From Micromonospora sp. C95 (GTDB taxonomy: Bacteria; Actinomycetota; Actinomycetes; Mycobacteriales; Micromonosporaceae), in contig NZ_JAGPXT010000003.1 of assembly GCF_018070465.1 (NCBI RefSeq), positions 248,001 to 312,000 of the forward strand: 64,000 bases of DNA, written 5' to 3'. Shown here one piece after another: positions 26,599 to 35,612 of this stretch; the stretch's first letter is position 1; every line of letters begins with the position of its first letter. The notes beneath the pieces were generated by a model. It was not told the origin of the DNA, ran no database searches, and saw only the letters and a list, made by a program, of their open reading frames with translations. Both the position numbers and the translations under genes were made by a program.

Positions 26599-26827
26599 CG
26601 CTCGATGGTAGACCGCCGATCCCCCACCCGATGGTCTCGTCGCGGCTTAGAAGAACACCGGGATGTCGCCTACCACCAGCCGAGGCGGCTCTCGGCACCA
26701 CGCCATGGCAGCTCTGGGGGTACGCAGGAGGTTGGCGGCCCGACCACGTAGCGACGGACCACGACGCGCGACGGCGGCAGCACAAGGCCCGCTCACGACT
26801 GATGCTCCGTCTCGTACCGTAGATCCG

Positions 26828-27100
26828 ATGTGTGAAATGCGGATCGAGGACGCCTTCGTGGATCCGGACGGCACCATCGTGGTGACCGGCCGGATCCAGG
26901 GCGGCCCAGTAGTCCGCGGGAGTCGCCTGTGGCTCGTTGACGGCAGCGTGCGATATCCCGTCGTGGCGGCCCGATTCCTCCGCATCTGCGCCCGGCACGA
27001 TTCGGAGACGGCGCGAGCGGGAGAGAACACCGCAATGATCCTCGACGGCGTACCACCCCACCTCCAGCTTCGGGGCCTGCTGCTCATCACCGCGGAATGA
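26828..27100 (+). CDS. 90-residue EF-Tu domain 2-like protein
   Basis: From ATG 26828. MRIEDAFVDPDGTIVVTGRIQGGPVVRGSRLWLVDG resembles the beta-barrel second domain of elongation factor Tu (where F-X-I-X-G-X-G-T-V-V-T-G-R is conserved), and a second half LRGLLLITAE ends the barrel. There is no GTPase domain, so this is a free-standing barrel of unknown role. The 229-base gap upstream shows no gene. Confidence 0.6.
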   Translation: MCEMRIEDAFVDPDGTIVVTGRIQGGPVVRGSRLWLVDGSVRYPVVAARFLRICARHDSETARAGENTAMILDGVPPHLQLRGLLLITAE

Positions 27101-27201
27101 CACGTGCAACTCCACGCACTGACATCCGCGACGGCCGACCCCCTCCGGTTATCGGCCGGTGATCTCGGTTGTTGTCCTGCCGTACGTCCGGGCGGTCGGT
27201 G

Positions 27202-28149
27202 TCAGCCGTATCGCTCGACGAGCGCGTTGCCGATCGAGGCCAGGTGGTCTCGTACACCCGGAGGGCCGGTCACCTCGATCCACTCGACCAGCCCGGCAAG
27301 CTCGCCGGCGAGTGTGTGTTCGTCGTTGCCGCGGATCACGACCTCGATGCGGCCGTCGGTCGTGGCGCCTCCCACCTCGAGCCGGCCCCCGAATCCGATC
27401 CGGAGCACGCCTATCCCCGGGGGCGCGCACACCGCCCGGGCTTCGAGGGGCGTTCGTTTGCGGTCGACTTCGTCGGCGATCGCGCGCCAACTCTCGGCGA
27501 GGTCGAAATCCTCGGGCCGGTGTGCGGGATCGCAGGTCGGGTCGGCGGACGAGACGCGGTCGATCCGGAAGGTCCGCCGTCCGGCCTCGGTGTTGGCGAC
27601 GAGGTACCACGAGGGGCCCTTGGCCACGATTCCCAGCGGGTGCACGGTTCGCTCGGTTTCGGTGCCTTCGCGATCGACGTAGCCGAGCCGGACCTGGACC
27701 CCGCGGATCACCGCGTCCTGGAGCGCGTCGAGGAAGCGAGGCGGTCGCGGCTCTTCCCGGCTCGCCCCCCATCGCTGCGGGTCCATGACGAGCGATGACG
27801 CTGCCGCCTCGGCCTGCGCCCGGAAAGGTTCCGGCAGGGCTTGGACGAGCTTGCGCAGCGCCGCTTTCACGGCCGGCGTCGCAGCCGACGCCGGGCCGGC
27901 GACCAGGAAAAGAGCGCGGGCCTCACTCGCGGTCAATCCGGACAGGTCGGTGCGGGCACCACCCACGAGGCGCCAGCCGCCGCCTCGGCCCTGGATGGAG
28001 TACACCGGGACCCCGGCCATACCCAGGGCGTCGAGGTCGCGGCGGGCGGTGCGCTCGGAGATCTCCAACTCCCGGGCAACCTCCGCTGCGGTCACCTGCT
28101 CGCGCTGTTGCAGCAGTAGGAGGATGGCCATCAACCGGTCGGCTCGCAC
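27202..28149 (-). CDS. WYL-domain transcriptional regulator (DeoR-type HTH)
   Basis: 315 residues from GTG 28149. This start is preferred to the ATG at 28203 because GGAAG lies about ten bases upstream, homologues usually begin with an R-A-D-R-L helix as here, and the longer start would place a perfect palindrome inside the gene. The helix-turn-helix is REQVTAAEVARELEISERTARRDLDAL. The WYL domain follows (VRLGYVDREG, HPLGIVAKGPSWYLVAN, RTFRIDRV), then a WCX tail. WYL domains bind nucleic acid or small ligands. It is divergent from an epoxide-hydrolase-like gene. Confidence 0.9.
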   Translation of the reverse strand: MRADRLMAILLLLQQREQVTAAEVARELEISERTARRDLDALGMAGVPVYSIQGRGGGWRLVGGARTDLSGLTASEARALFLVAGPASAATPAVKAALRKLVQALPEPFRAQAEAAASSLVMDPQRWGASREEPRPPRFLDALQDAVIRGVQVRLGYVDREGTETERTVHPLGIVAKGPSWYLVANTEAGRRTFRIDRVSSADPTCDPAHRPEDFDLAESWRAIADEVDRKRTPLEARAVCAPPGIGVLRIGFGGRLEVGGATTDGRIEVVIRGNDEHTLAGELAGLVEWIEVTGPPGVRDHLASIGNALVERYG

Positions 28150-28170
28150 CTCGACAACACTTCCACGAAA

Positions 28171-28191
28171 ACCGGTCAGGAGCTGACCGGT
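28171..28191. promoter_or_regulatory. perfect 9-bp-arm palindrome, candidate WYL-regulator operator
   Basis: ACCGGTCAG-GAG-CTGACCGGT reads identically on both strands apart from the three-base centre. It lies in the 63-base divergent gap between the WYL regulator and the hydrolase gene and is the longest perfect palindrome I found in a regulatory position in the window. Confidence 0.7.
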
Positions 28192-28212
28192 ATCGGTCGG
28201 CATGATGCCGAC

Positions 28213-29250
28213 ATGACAACCGACTTTCCCGAGCCGACCCGCATCCCGGTCAACGGTGTAGAGCTCGAAGTCTTCGAAGCTGGCCGGCAGAACGCGGGGA
28301 AACCCATCGTGCTCTGTCACGGCTGGCCGGAGCACGCCTTCTCCTGGCGCCACCAGATGCCTGCCCTCGCCGCAGCGGGCTACCACGTCATCGTTCCGAA
28401 CCAGCGCGGTTACGGCAACTCGTCCCGCCCGACCGAAGTCACCGACTACGACATCGCACACCTGTCGGGTGACCTCGTCGCACTGCTCGATCACTACGGG
28501 TACGACGATGCCACCTTCGTCGGTCATGACTGGGGTGCGGCCGTCGTCTGGGGCCTGACCCTGTTGCACCGGAGCCGGGTCAACAAGGTGATCAACCTGA
28601 GCCTGCCGTACCTCGAGCGCGGGGACCGGCCCTGGATCGAGTTCATGGCGGATGTGCTCGGTAGCGACTTCTACTTCGTCCACTTCAACCGACAGCCGGG
28701 CGTCGCGGACGCCGTGTTCGAGGAGCACACGTTCCAGTTCCTTCGGAACCTGTACCGGAAGGACGTGCCCGTCACAGAGCCGCAGCCGGGCAACGTGTGG
28801 ATCAACCTCGCCCGAATGGAAACCCCACTCGGTGAGCCCATCATGAGTGACGACGAACTGGCCGTCTTCGTGTCCGCCTTCGAATCGACAGGTTTCACGG
28901 GCGGAATCAACTGGTACCGGAACCTGGACCGCAACTGGCGTCTGCTCGCCGACGTGGACCCGATCATCCAACAGCCCACCCTCATGATCTACGGAGACCG
29001 CGACCCGGTCGCGAGGTCTGCAAGACTGACAGACTTCGTGCCCAATGTGGAGATAGTCAGTCTCGACTGCGGTCACTGGATCCAGCAGGAAAAGCCGGAA
29101 GAAACGAACCAGGCGATTCTCAAGTGGCTGGACCAGCGCGATGCCGTCCCTTGCCTGAGCGATCCATCTCACGAAACCACCACGGACCATCAACCTTCTC
29201 GGCGACATCGGTCGGCTCACCGGCACAGCTTTCCGGCCGGCCCACGGTAG
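28213..29250 (+). CDS. epoxide-hydrolase-like alpha/beta-hydrolase
   Basis: 345 residues. Oxyanion motif CHGWPEHAFSWRHQ, nucleophile elbow FVGHDWGAAV with Asp (about 106) as nucleophile rather than Ser, and late His in DCGHWIQQEKPEET. This is the pattern of epoxide hydrolases and haloalkane dehalogenases; two cap-domain Tyr needed for epoxide activation cannot be assigned confidently. The last 35 residues (after LKWLDQRD) are low-complexity and may be a read-through extension. The divergent WYL regulator and palindrome suggest inducible expression. Confidence 0.88.
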   Translation: MTTDFPEPTRIPVNGVELEVFEAGRQNAGKPIVLCHGWPEHAFSWRHQMPALAAAGYHVIVPNQRGYGNSSRPTEVTDYDIAHLSGDLVALLDHYGYDDATFVGHDWGAAVVWGLTLLHRSRVNKVINLSLPYLERGDRPWIEFMADVLGSDFYFVHFNRQPGVADAVFEEHTFQFLRNLYRKDVPVTEPQPGNVWINLARMETPLGEPIMSDDELAVFVSAFESTGFTGGINWYRNLDRNWRLLADVDPIIQQPTLMIYGDRDPVARSARLTDFVPNVEIVSLDCGHWIQQEKPEETNQAILKWLDQRDAVPCLSDPSHETTTDHQPSRRHRSAHRHSFPAGPR

Positions 29251-29367
29251 GCCTCACGGGCGGACGCGCGCAGCCCAGCCCGCCACCCGCCGAAGGCCGC
29301 CATCGCCGCGCAGTACGCGGAGAACGCGCCGCCCTCGGGACGACCAGGGGCATGGCATCCTGCACCA

Positions 29368-29994
29368 ATGAGGAACCTGTACGTCGTCACGCACCCGGAG
29401 GCGACGCACCACGTCGATGGACTGGTCGGCGGATGGTTCGACTCCGACCTGACTGCCCGCGGCCGTGCGCACGCTGAGCTGGTCGCGCAGGCGTTCGCCG
29501 ACCGGTTGTCGTCTGCTGCTGGCGTCGAGGTGTTCTCGTCCGACTTGCTACGTGCCCGGCGGACAGCAGAGGTGATCGGCAAGCGGCTCGCGGTGCGCGT
29601 GGTGCTGGACGCCGGCCTACGCGAGAAGTCGTACGGCGAGGCAGGCGGACGCCCGCAGGCGTGGCTGGACGAACGGTTCATACCGCCGCCGGCCACCGGT
29701 GAGCGGATGCGTCATGACGAGGGCGTATCCGGCGCTGAGACGAAATGGGAGCTGGCCGTACGCGCCTACGCCGCGCTGGAGCGAATCTTACGGTCCACGG
29801 TCGAGCATCAGGTCGTGGTGGCCCACGGGGGAACGGCCACGTTTCTGATCGCGGCCTGGATTGGCATGCCGATCGACGCGGCCGGTCTGGTAGGCATCCG
29901 CTTCTCCCCCGGAGGCATCACCCACCTGCGCGAGGACGACTTTTTTCACAACCGCTGGATCGTCCAGCTCAATGACACCCACCACCTGGCCTGA
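29368..29994 (+). CDS. histidine phosphatase superfamily protein with altered RHG motif
   Basis: 208 residues. The N-terminal strand reads [12 protein letters not shown], where phosphoglycerate-mutase-like enzymes have RHG: the His is kept but Arg is Thr and Gly is Pro. The second His is in [12 protein letters not shown], and [16 protein letters not shown] is the usual helix. The overall fold is clear. The loss of the catalytic Arg may change or abolish phosphatase activity, although a recurring THPEA subfamily seems to exist. It is monocistronic. Confidence 0.85.
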   Translation: MRNLYVVTHPEATHHVDGLVGGWFDSDLTARGRAHAELVAQAFADRLSSAAGVEVFSSDLLRARRTAEVIGKRLAVRVVLDAGLREKSYGEAGGRPQAWLDERFIPPPATGERMRHDEGVSGAETKWELAVRAYAALERILRSTVEHQVVVAHGGTATFLIAAWIGMPIDAAGLVGIRFSPGGITHLREDDFFHNRWIVQLNDTHHLA

Positions 29995-30107
29995 CGGATC
30001 TCCCGGAACTCGCTCGGGTTACCCGGCTCATGGCGGGGCGACTTGCCAGCAGTGCGAATGCGTTCGGGAGGCGACCGTGGAAAGCGGGCGCGTCGATGTC
30101 ACCCATG

Positions 30108-30701
30108 TCACCGCGAAGCGCGGCATACCCTGAGCACGCTCTCCCGGAATGCCGCGCCGGCCTCGGCCCGGGTCATCCGGCCTGCGGTGACCTCCCGACC
30201 TGCGGCGTGGCCGAGGCCGATGATCGCGGCGACGTACCAGGTCGTCGGCATCGCCCGGTCGAACTCGCGGCAACGGTGCCCCCGCTCGATCAGCCGCAGC
30301 AGTCCGTCGACGACCGGCTCGTGGCGCTCCCGTTCGTCGTCGTCCCCCGATGCGGCAATCGCCGGAGTGAGCAGCACCGGGTAACGCTCCAACAGTGCCC
30401 AACTGGCGTCGACCCAGCGTCCCAGGGCGTCAAGGGCGCTGCCTCGGTCGAGGTCGACGCCGCCGAGTTCCCGCGCGACCTCAGCTGTGATGTGCTGCGT
30501 CACAGCCTCCAGCAGCGCGCTGCGCGACGGGTAGTGCGCATAGATCGTCTGGCGCGAGACCCCGGCGGCCCTTGCGATCTCCTCCATCGACGCGTCTGGT
30601 TGCTGCCCCAACAACGCGACCGAGGCGTCCAAGACCGCGGCGATGCTGCGCCGCGCGTCGGCCCGCTGCCGTCGTTGCCTCGACTCCCGTAGCTCAGACA
30701 C
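30108..30701 (-). CDS. TetR-family transcriptional regulator
   Basis: About 197 residues from GTG 30701; a TTG at 30719 is also in frame but overlaps the palindrome. The helix-turn-helix is MEEIARAAGVSRQTIYAHYPSRSALLEAV, with a helical ligand domain of about 140 residues after it. A 19-bp palindrome lies directly upstream, between it and a SnoaL-like gene on the plus strand. Control of that gene and of itself is likely. Confidence 0.9.
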   Translation of the reverse strand: MSELRESRQRRQRADARRSIAAVLDASVALLGQQPDASMEEIARAAGVSRQTIYAHYPSRSALLEAVTQHITAEVARELGGVDLDRGSALDALGRWVDASWALLERYPVLLTPAIAASGDDDERERHEPVVDGLLRLIERGHRCREFDRAMPTTWYVAAIIGLGHAAGREVTAGRMTRAEAGAAFRESVLRVCRASR

Positions 30702-30715
30702 GGTTGTCAAGTCTA

Positions 30716-30734
30716 CCAAGTGTCGCTAACTTGG
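30716..30734. promoter_or_regulatory. 19-bp palindrome, candidate TetR operator
   Basis: CCAAGT-N7-ACTTGG is a perfect 6-bp inverted repeat of typical TetR-operator length. It is located 14 bases before the TetR gene and 43 bases before the divergent SnoaL-like gene. Confidence 0.6.
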
Positions 30735-30777
30735 ACGGTGCTGTCAGAGCTAAGTTGATCGCCAAGGAGGCGAACAC

Positions 30778-31149
30778 ATGGATGCCAAGATCACCGCCTA
30801 TCTCATGCACTATCCGCAGGAGGTCACCTTCGGGGAGGAGGACGCGGGAACGGTGTTCGACCGATACCACACGCCAGACTTCGTCATGTGTAACGACGGC
30901 ATCCATCTCGATCGGGAGAAGCTCCTCGCGCACGTCCGACCGGCCCGCAAGCGTGCCAAAAGCGTCCGCGTCGAGGTGCATGAGACGGTGAGCTCGGCTG
31001 AACGGGTGGCCGCGCGATACACCCTGACCGCAGACATGGCCACCGGGAAGACGATCGCGACGGAGATCTACATGTTCGGGCAGCTCTCGACGGACGGGCG
31101 GCTTCGGCGGGTCGACCAGGTCACCCGCGATGTGTCACCCGGACGATGA
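30778..31149 (+). CDS. SnoaL/NTF2-like protein
   Basis: 123 residues with CCAAGGAGGCG before ATG. The order TVFDRYHTPDFVMCNDGIHLDREKLLAHV, VEVHETVSSAERVAARYTL and IATEIYMFGQLSTDGRLRRVDQVTR matches the cone-shaped NTF2-like fold. Such proteins are isomerases, cyclases, hydrolases or ligand carriers. It is divergent from, and probably repressed by, the TetR regulator at 30108-30701. Confidence 0.8.
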   Translation: MDAKITAYLMHYPQEVTFGEEDAGTVFDRYHTPDFVMCNDGIHLDREKLLAHVRPARKRAKSVRVEVHETVSSAERVAARYTLTADMATGKTIATEIYMFGQLSTDGRLRRVDQVTRDVSPGR

Positions 31150-31298
31150 CCCGGGCCCGGCCCTGCCTACTCTGGCGGGAAGCGCTCACACTCGGACCCG
31201 GTGGTGATTTCGGCCGACCGCACACAGCCGCGAACCTATCGACACCCCGGATGAGGGCGCTGCTGGTGGGCATCAGCGCCGAAGCGCGTCGCCGCCTG

Positions 31299-32177
31299 TC
31301 AGGCGGGCCGCGGTGCTCGGAAGAGTTGGACGACTCCGGTGATGTTGTCCTGGCCATGTCCGCGGTCGATCGCCTGCTGGTAGGTGTCGGCGGCCGTGTT
31401 GGTCAGCGCGACGGTGGCGTGACGGGAGGCGGCGTCTGCGGCGGCGTATCGCAGATCCTTGGCGACCAGATCGATGGGGAAGGACGCCGGGAAGGTGTGG
31501 CCGAGCATGGCGGTGGCGGCGGTGGCGGCGGCCGGGCTTGCCACCGGAGTGGCCGCGAGGACTTCGACGGCACGGGCGGTGTCCAGTTCGGTGCCGTGCA
31601 GCGCGCCGAGCTGCTCGGCGACGGCGGCGACCTGGACGGCGAAGAGAGAGTTGAGGAGCAGCTTCATCCGTACGCCGGTCCCGGTCGGTCCCATCTGGTG
31701 CGCGGCGCCGCCGATCTGTCGCAGCACCGGCTCCACCCGGTGCGCAACCGCCGGTCGGCCGCCGACGAGGAAGATGAGTGTGCCGGCGTCCGCTTGGGGG
31801 CGCGAGCCGAGCACCGGGGCGTCGAGGAAGTCCACCCCGCGCTGGGTGCACCGGGCCGCGAGTTCGGCGGAGAACGCCGGGGTCACGGTGGAACAATCGA
31901 CGGCGACCGTCCCAGGTGCCATCGCTGTCAGCGCGCCGGTCTCCGGCGCCAGCCACACCTCGCGGCCGGCGTCGTCGTCACGCAGCATGCTGAGCACGAG
32001 GTCACACTGCTCGGCGGCGGCCGCCGGCGTCGTCGCCGCAGCGGCACCCGCCTCGGTCAGGGGCCGCGTCGCCTCGGCCGTGCGGTTCCATACGGTGAGG
32101 TCGTGTTCGCCCGTGGCGAGCAGTCGGCCGGCCATCCGCGAGCCCATCGCACCGAGTCCCAGCACAGTGATCTTCAT
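31299..32177 (-). CDS. NAD(P)-dependent beta-hydroxyacid dehydrogenase (6PGDH/HIBADH family)
   Basis: 292 residues from ATG 32177, with GAAGGAG five bases upstream. The Rossmann motif GLGAMGSRMA opens the protein; VDCSTVTPAFSAELA and FLDAPVLGSRPQADAGTL hold the substrate-binding Ser and G-S loop; the catalytic Lys is in GVRMKLLLN. This is the pattern of 3-hydroxyisobutyrate dehydrogenase and imine-reductase-like enzymes. Its upstream neighbour on the same strand is a truncated SDR, and an AraC regulator is divergent. Confidence 0.9.
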   Translation of the reverse strand: MKITVLGLGAMGSRMAGRLLATGEHDLTVWNRTAEATRPLTEAGAAAATTPAAAAEQCDLVLSMLRDDDAGREVWLAPETGALTAMAPGTVAVDCSTVTPAFSAELAARCTQRGVDFLDAPVLGSRPQADAGTLIFLVGGRPAVAHRVEPVLRQIGGAAHQMGPTGTGVRMKLLLNSLFAVQVAAVAEQLGALHGTELDTARAVEVLAATPVASPAAATAATAMLGHTFPASFPIDLVAKDLRYAAADAASRHATVALTNTAADTYQQAIDRGHGQDNITGVVQLFRAPRPA

Positions 32178-32211
32178 CATTCTCCTTCGTCGGTGGGTGG
32201 CGGTGCGGTGG

Positions 32212-32370
32212 TCAGGAACCCATGGCGGCGAACTCGGCGGTGAAGGCCCGCGGGTCGCGGGCACCGAAGTAAACACGCTCGGCGCCGCACTCCAGCAGTG
32301 CGTCGATGAGGGCGCGGCCCAGACCCCGGTTGACTCCGGTGACGAGGGCCGTGCTTCCGGTGATCTCCAT
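32212..32370 (-). pseudogene. truncated short-chain dehydrogenase (N-terminal fragment)
   Basis: From ATG 32370 the frame encodes only 52 residues: MEITGSTALVTGVNRGLGRA followed by a second strand and helix ending in a stop 35 bases before the next gene. The TGVNRGLG cofactor motif is intact, but the NNAG and Tyr-Lys active-site segments are missing. A full SDR would be about 240 residues. Most of the gene seems deleted, fusing its stump to the promoter side of the NAD-dehydrogenase gene. It could also be used merely as a leader frame. Confidence 0.7.
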
Positions 32371-32478
32371 GCCGACCACCCTGCCGCTCGCCGGTGAGGA
32401 CATGAATGCCTGCGCTACTCGATTGTTTGCCCGTCCGTCTCATCCGGTCCGCTGCTGTCCCTGCTACGGACCTACGCT

Positions 32479-33417
32479 GTGCGGGTGGATGTTCTGGGTG
32501 ACGTACTGGCGCTGGCCCGGGTCGACGCGAGCCTCATGGCGACCTTCGACGCGCGAGCACCCTGGGCGATCGAGCTGCCGGCCCGCCACGGTGCCGCATT
32601 TCACGCCGTAGTTGCCGGCACCTGCTGGTTCACCACCGACACCGCGCCGCCTCGCCAGCTGTCCCCGGGCGACCTCGTGCTGCTGCCCGCCGGGATCCGC
32701 CACCGACTGGCCACCGATCCGGGCCTACCGACACGCCGCTTCGACGAGGACCTCAAGCGCAGCCTCATCCGTCCCGACGGTGAACTGGTCCTCGACGGGC
32801 CAGGCGCACGGACCCGGATCCTGTGCGCCGGCTACCAGTACGCCACCGACATCACCCATCCCGTGCTGGGGCTGCTGCCGCCGGTGCTGCACGTGGCCAC
32901 CGCCCAGCCGGACAGCGGACCCTGGCTGCGCTCGGTGCTGGACCTGTTGGCCCACGAGACCCGCAGCCACACCGCCACCGGCTCCGGTACCGCCGCGATC
33001 CGCCTGCTCGACCTGCTGCTGATCCACGTCGTCCGGGCCTGGCTCGATACCGAAGGTGACACCATGGACCCCTCGTGGCTACGCGGCCTGCGCGACCCGG
33101 TCACCGCACGTGCCCTCGCCGTGCTACACGAGCGCCCCGGCCACCACTGGACTCTGGACACCCTCGCCACAGTGGTCAACGTCTCCCGCGCCACCCTCGC
33201 CCGACGGTTCGCCCACCACGTCGGCGAACCCCCGCTGACCTACCTCACCCGTTGGCGCCTCGACGTAGCCGCCCGCAGGCTCCGCGAGACCGCCCTGCCT
33301 GTCGCCGCCATCGCCCACGAGGTCGGCTACGCCTCCGAATTCGCCTTCAACCGCGCCTTCACCCGCACCCACGGCCAGCCACCCGGCCGTTACCGCCGAC
33401 ACACCACCACCGGGTAA
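32479..33417 (+). CDS. AraC-family regulator with cupin_6-like sensor domain
   Basis: 312 residues from GTG 32479. The N-terminal cupin region has FHAVVAGTCWFTTD and LSPGDLVLLPAGIRHRL. The C-terminal pair of helix-turn-helix motifs is WTLDTLATVVNVSRATLARRF and VAAIAHEVGYASEFAFNRAF with the final PPGRYRR. It is divergent from the truncated SDR and the hydroxyacid dehydrogenase, which are the likely targets. Regulators of this type are often linked to SDR genes, so loss of the SDR may be recent. Confidence 0.92.
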   Translation: MRVDVLGDVLALARVDASLMATFDARAPWAIELPARHGAAFHAVVAGTCWFTTDTAPPRQLSPGDLVLLPAGIRHRLATDPGLPTRRFDEDLKRSLIRPDGELVLDGPGARTRILCAGYQYATDITHPVLGLLPPVLHVATAQPDSGPWLRSVLDLLAHETRSHTATGSGTAAIRLLDLLLIHVVRAWLDTEGDTMDPSWLRGLRDPVTARALAVLHERPGHHWTLDTLATVVNVSRATLARRFAHHVGEPPLTYLTRWRLDVAARRLRETALPVAAIAHEVGYASEFAFNRAFTRTHGQPPGRYRRHTTTG

Positions 33418-33495
33418 CACACGCGACGACCACGGCCGACGCCGCCGGGCCACAGCCGTATCCCTCGCTGCATCTCTTCGGCGTCCGGTGTCGCG

Positions 33496-34326
33496 TCAGC
33501 CCTCTTGCAGGGCGACGCGCAGCCGGGTGGCGAACCGCTCAGGGTCCTCGACGAAGCCGATGTGGTCGCCGGGAAACATGGTCGGGTCCACACCGAGCGC
33601 TGCGGCGAGGGCCGTTGAGGTGCGGTCGCAGAGCTGGCCGCTTGACTCCTCGCCGATGCCGACGACGATCCGGGTCGGGGCGGAGCGCAGGACCGCTACG
33701 TCCGGCTGCCAGCCGGTGGTCGCACGGAGCATGTGGGCGAATTGGAAGTGTTCGTCCGCGGCCGTCTGCGCGTCCCGCTCGCCGAACATCGCCTCGAACA
33801 CCTCGTCCGGCAGCTGGATGTTCGCCGTAGCCAGGAACTTCGTCCAGGCACCTCGCACATCGCCGGAGAGGTACGTGGCGATCATGTCCTCGGTCTGCTC
33901 GCGCAGTTCCTGGCGGTCGTCCAGCAACTCGTCCAGCGGTGGCTCGTGGGCGATCACCGTGTGAACCTGCTCGGGGTGGGTCTGGGCAAGGGCGAGTGCG
34001 CTGACCGCGCCGCCGCTGGACCCCAGCACGGCGGCCGGGCCGCGGCCAAGATGGGACAGGAGCCGGGAAAGGTCATCGGCGCGCATCTCCGGAGTGGAGT
34101 CCCGGTCGCGGTCGTCGACGGGGCTGCGGTTGATGCCGCGAGGGTCGGTGGTGAGCACGGTGTAATCGGCAGCGAGCAGGTCCGCCAGGGGCGCGAACGA
34201 CCTGGCGTCCATCGGGGCGCCGACGAGCACCACGAGTGGCCCCTGGCCGCGGACCTCGTAGTACAGCCGCGCGCCGGGGACCTCCAGGGTCGCGGCGGTG
34301 ACGGGAACGGTCGATGTGGTGTTCAT
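33496..34326 (-). CDS. alpha/beta-hydrolase
   Basis: 276 residues with CCAGGAGG before ATG. The oxyanion region is VVLVGAPMDARSF, DPRGINRSP follows, the elbow is VLGSSGGAVSALA (nucleophile Ser) and the late His is in FPGDHIGFVEDPERF. It resembles the proline-iminopeptidase-like and TAP-like hydrolases that actinomycetes place next to regulators. It is divergent from an ECF sigma factor with a SnoaL tail, 77 bases apart. Confidence 0.87.
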   Translation of the reverse strand: MNTTSTVPVTAATLEVPGARLYYEVRGQGPLVVLVGAPMDARSFAPLADLLAADYTVLTTDPRGINRSPVDDRDRDSTPEMRADDLSRLLSHLGRGPAAVLGSSGGAVSALALAQTHPEQVHTVIAHEPPLDELLDDRQELREQTEDMIATYLSGDVRGAWTKFLATANIQLPDEVFEAMFGERDAQTAADEHFQFAHMLRATTGWQPDVAVLRSAPTRIVVGIGEESSGQLCDRTSTALAAALGVDPTMFPGDHIGFVEDPERFATRLRVALQEG

Positions 34327-34403
34327 CGTGATCCTCCTGGGAACAGGACTGTGTTGCTCCTTCGCAAGTAGGTGACCCTCGTGGTGGGGCAGAATCGTCG
34401 CTC

Positions 34404-35459
34404 GTGAGCGATCTTTTTCTCAGGCGTACGCCGGATGCGGCGACCGCGGACGGTGCCGACGCTGACCTGGCCCGTGCACGTGCCGGCGACAACGCCGCGT
34501 TCACGCGCCTGGTCGAGTCGCTGCGTCGGGAACTGCACGCCCATTGTTACCGCATGCTCGGCTCCACCCACGACGCCGACGATGCGCTGCAGGAAGCGCT
34601 GCTTCGTGCGTGGCGAGGACTCGCCCGGTTCGAGGGGCGCAGTTCGTTGCGTTCGTGGCTCTACACGGTGGCCACCCGCACCTGCCTGGATCTCATGGAA
34701 GCCCGGCAGCGGAGAGCCGTGCCTGTCGATCTTGGCCCGTCCAGCCGACACGCCGTGCTCGACGCGGCCCCCCGCACCGACGTCGCCTGGCTCGAGCCAT
34801 ACCCGGACGCGGGTCTCGGTGATGGCCGGGCAAGCCCGCACGCCCGGTACGAACAGCGCGAAGCCGTCGAACTCGCGATGGTGGCCGCCCTACAGCACCT
34901 ACCGGGCAACCAGCGGGCTGCGCTGCTCCTCTTCGACGTTCTGGGCTTCACCGCCGCCGAGATCTCCACCATGATGAACACGTCGACAACATCGGTGAAC
35001 TCCGCGCTGGCGCGCGCCCGCAAGGTCATCGCGCAACGGACTCCCTCCCGCTCGCAACAGCAGACACTGCGCAAGATCGACGACAGCCGCCTGCGAGAGA
35101 TCGTCGTCGCGTTCTCCGCCGCGCTGGAGAACGGTGATGCCGACGGCCTCGTCACCTTGCTGACCAGAGACGTGACCTGGTCGATGCCGCCACTGCCCCA
35201 CTGGTACCAGGGCGTCGATGCGGTCATGGACTTCGCGGTGCGCGTCCCACTGACCGGATGCGGCTCCTGGCGGCACCTGCCGACCAGCGCCAACGGCCAG
35301 CCCACCGTCGGGTGCTACCTGTGGAACGCCGACGCCGGCAGGTACCTCGCCTGGTCGATCAACGTCCTGACCATGGACGGCGAGAAGATCGCTGCAGTTA
35401 CCTCCTTCATCGGCTCGGACCACTTCGCGCACCTCCGGCTACCGGACACCCTTGCCTGA
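34404..35459 (+). CDS. ECF sigma factor with C-terminal SnoaL-like domain (SigG/SigJ-like)
   Basis: 351 residues from GTG 34404. Sigma region 2 is at about 25-95 (HCYRMLGSTHDADDALQEALLRAW), region 4 at about 150-205 (HLPGNQRAALLLFDVLGFTAAEI). A SnoaL/NTF2-like domain fills 215-340 (VVAFSAALENGDADGLVTLLTRDVTW). In these long ECF sigmas the extra domain replaces a separate anti-sigma factor and tunes activity. No anti-sigma gene is adjacent, in agreement. The divergent hydrolase may belong to its regulon. Confidence 0.93.
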   Translation: MSDLFLRRTPDAATADGADADLARARAGDNAAFTRLVESLRRELHAHCYRMLGSTHDADDALQEALLRAWRGLARFEGRSSLRSWLYTVATRTCLDLMEARQRRAVPVDLGPSSRHAVLDAAPRTDVAWLEPYPDAGLGDGRASPHARYEQREAVELAMVAALQHLPGNQRAALLLFDVLGFTAAEISTMMNTSTTSVNSALARARKVIAQRTPSRSQQQTLRKIDDSRLREIVVAFSAALENGDADGLVTLLTRDVTWSMPPLPHWYQGVDAVMDFAVRVPLTGCGSWRHLPTSANGQPTVGCYLWNADAGRYLAWSINVLTMDGEKIAAVTSFIGSDHFAHLRLPDTLA

Positions 35460-35612
35460 TCCCAGGCGCTGACACCGTTGCCCACCGGGCTGCAAGCCAT
35501 CGCCGACGAGAAACTCCGCCTCGCAAGAGCCGCAACCCGGGCTACAACACCGCCACGCCCACACGCGATAGCAACCCGCACAACACCGTTACATGGCAGG
35601 TTCCAGCCCCCT

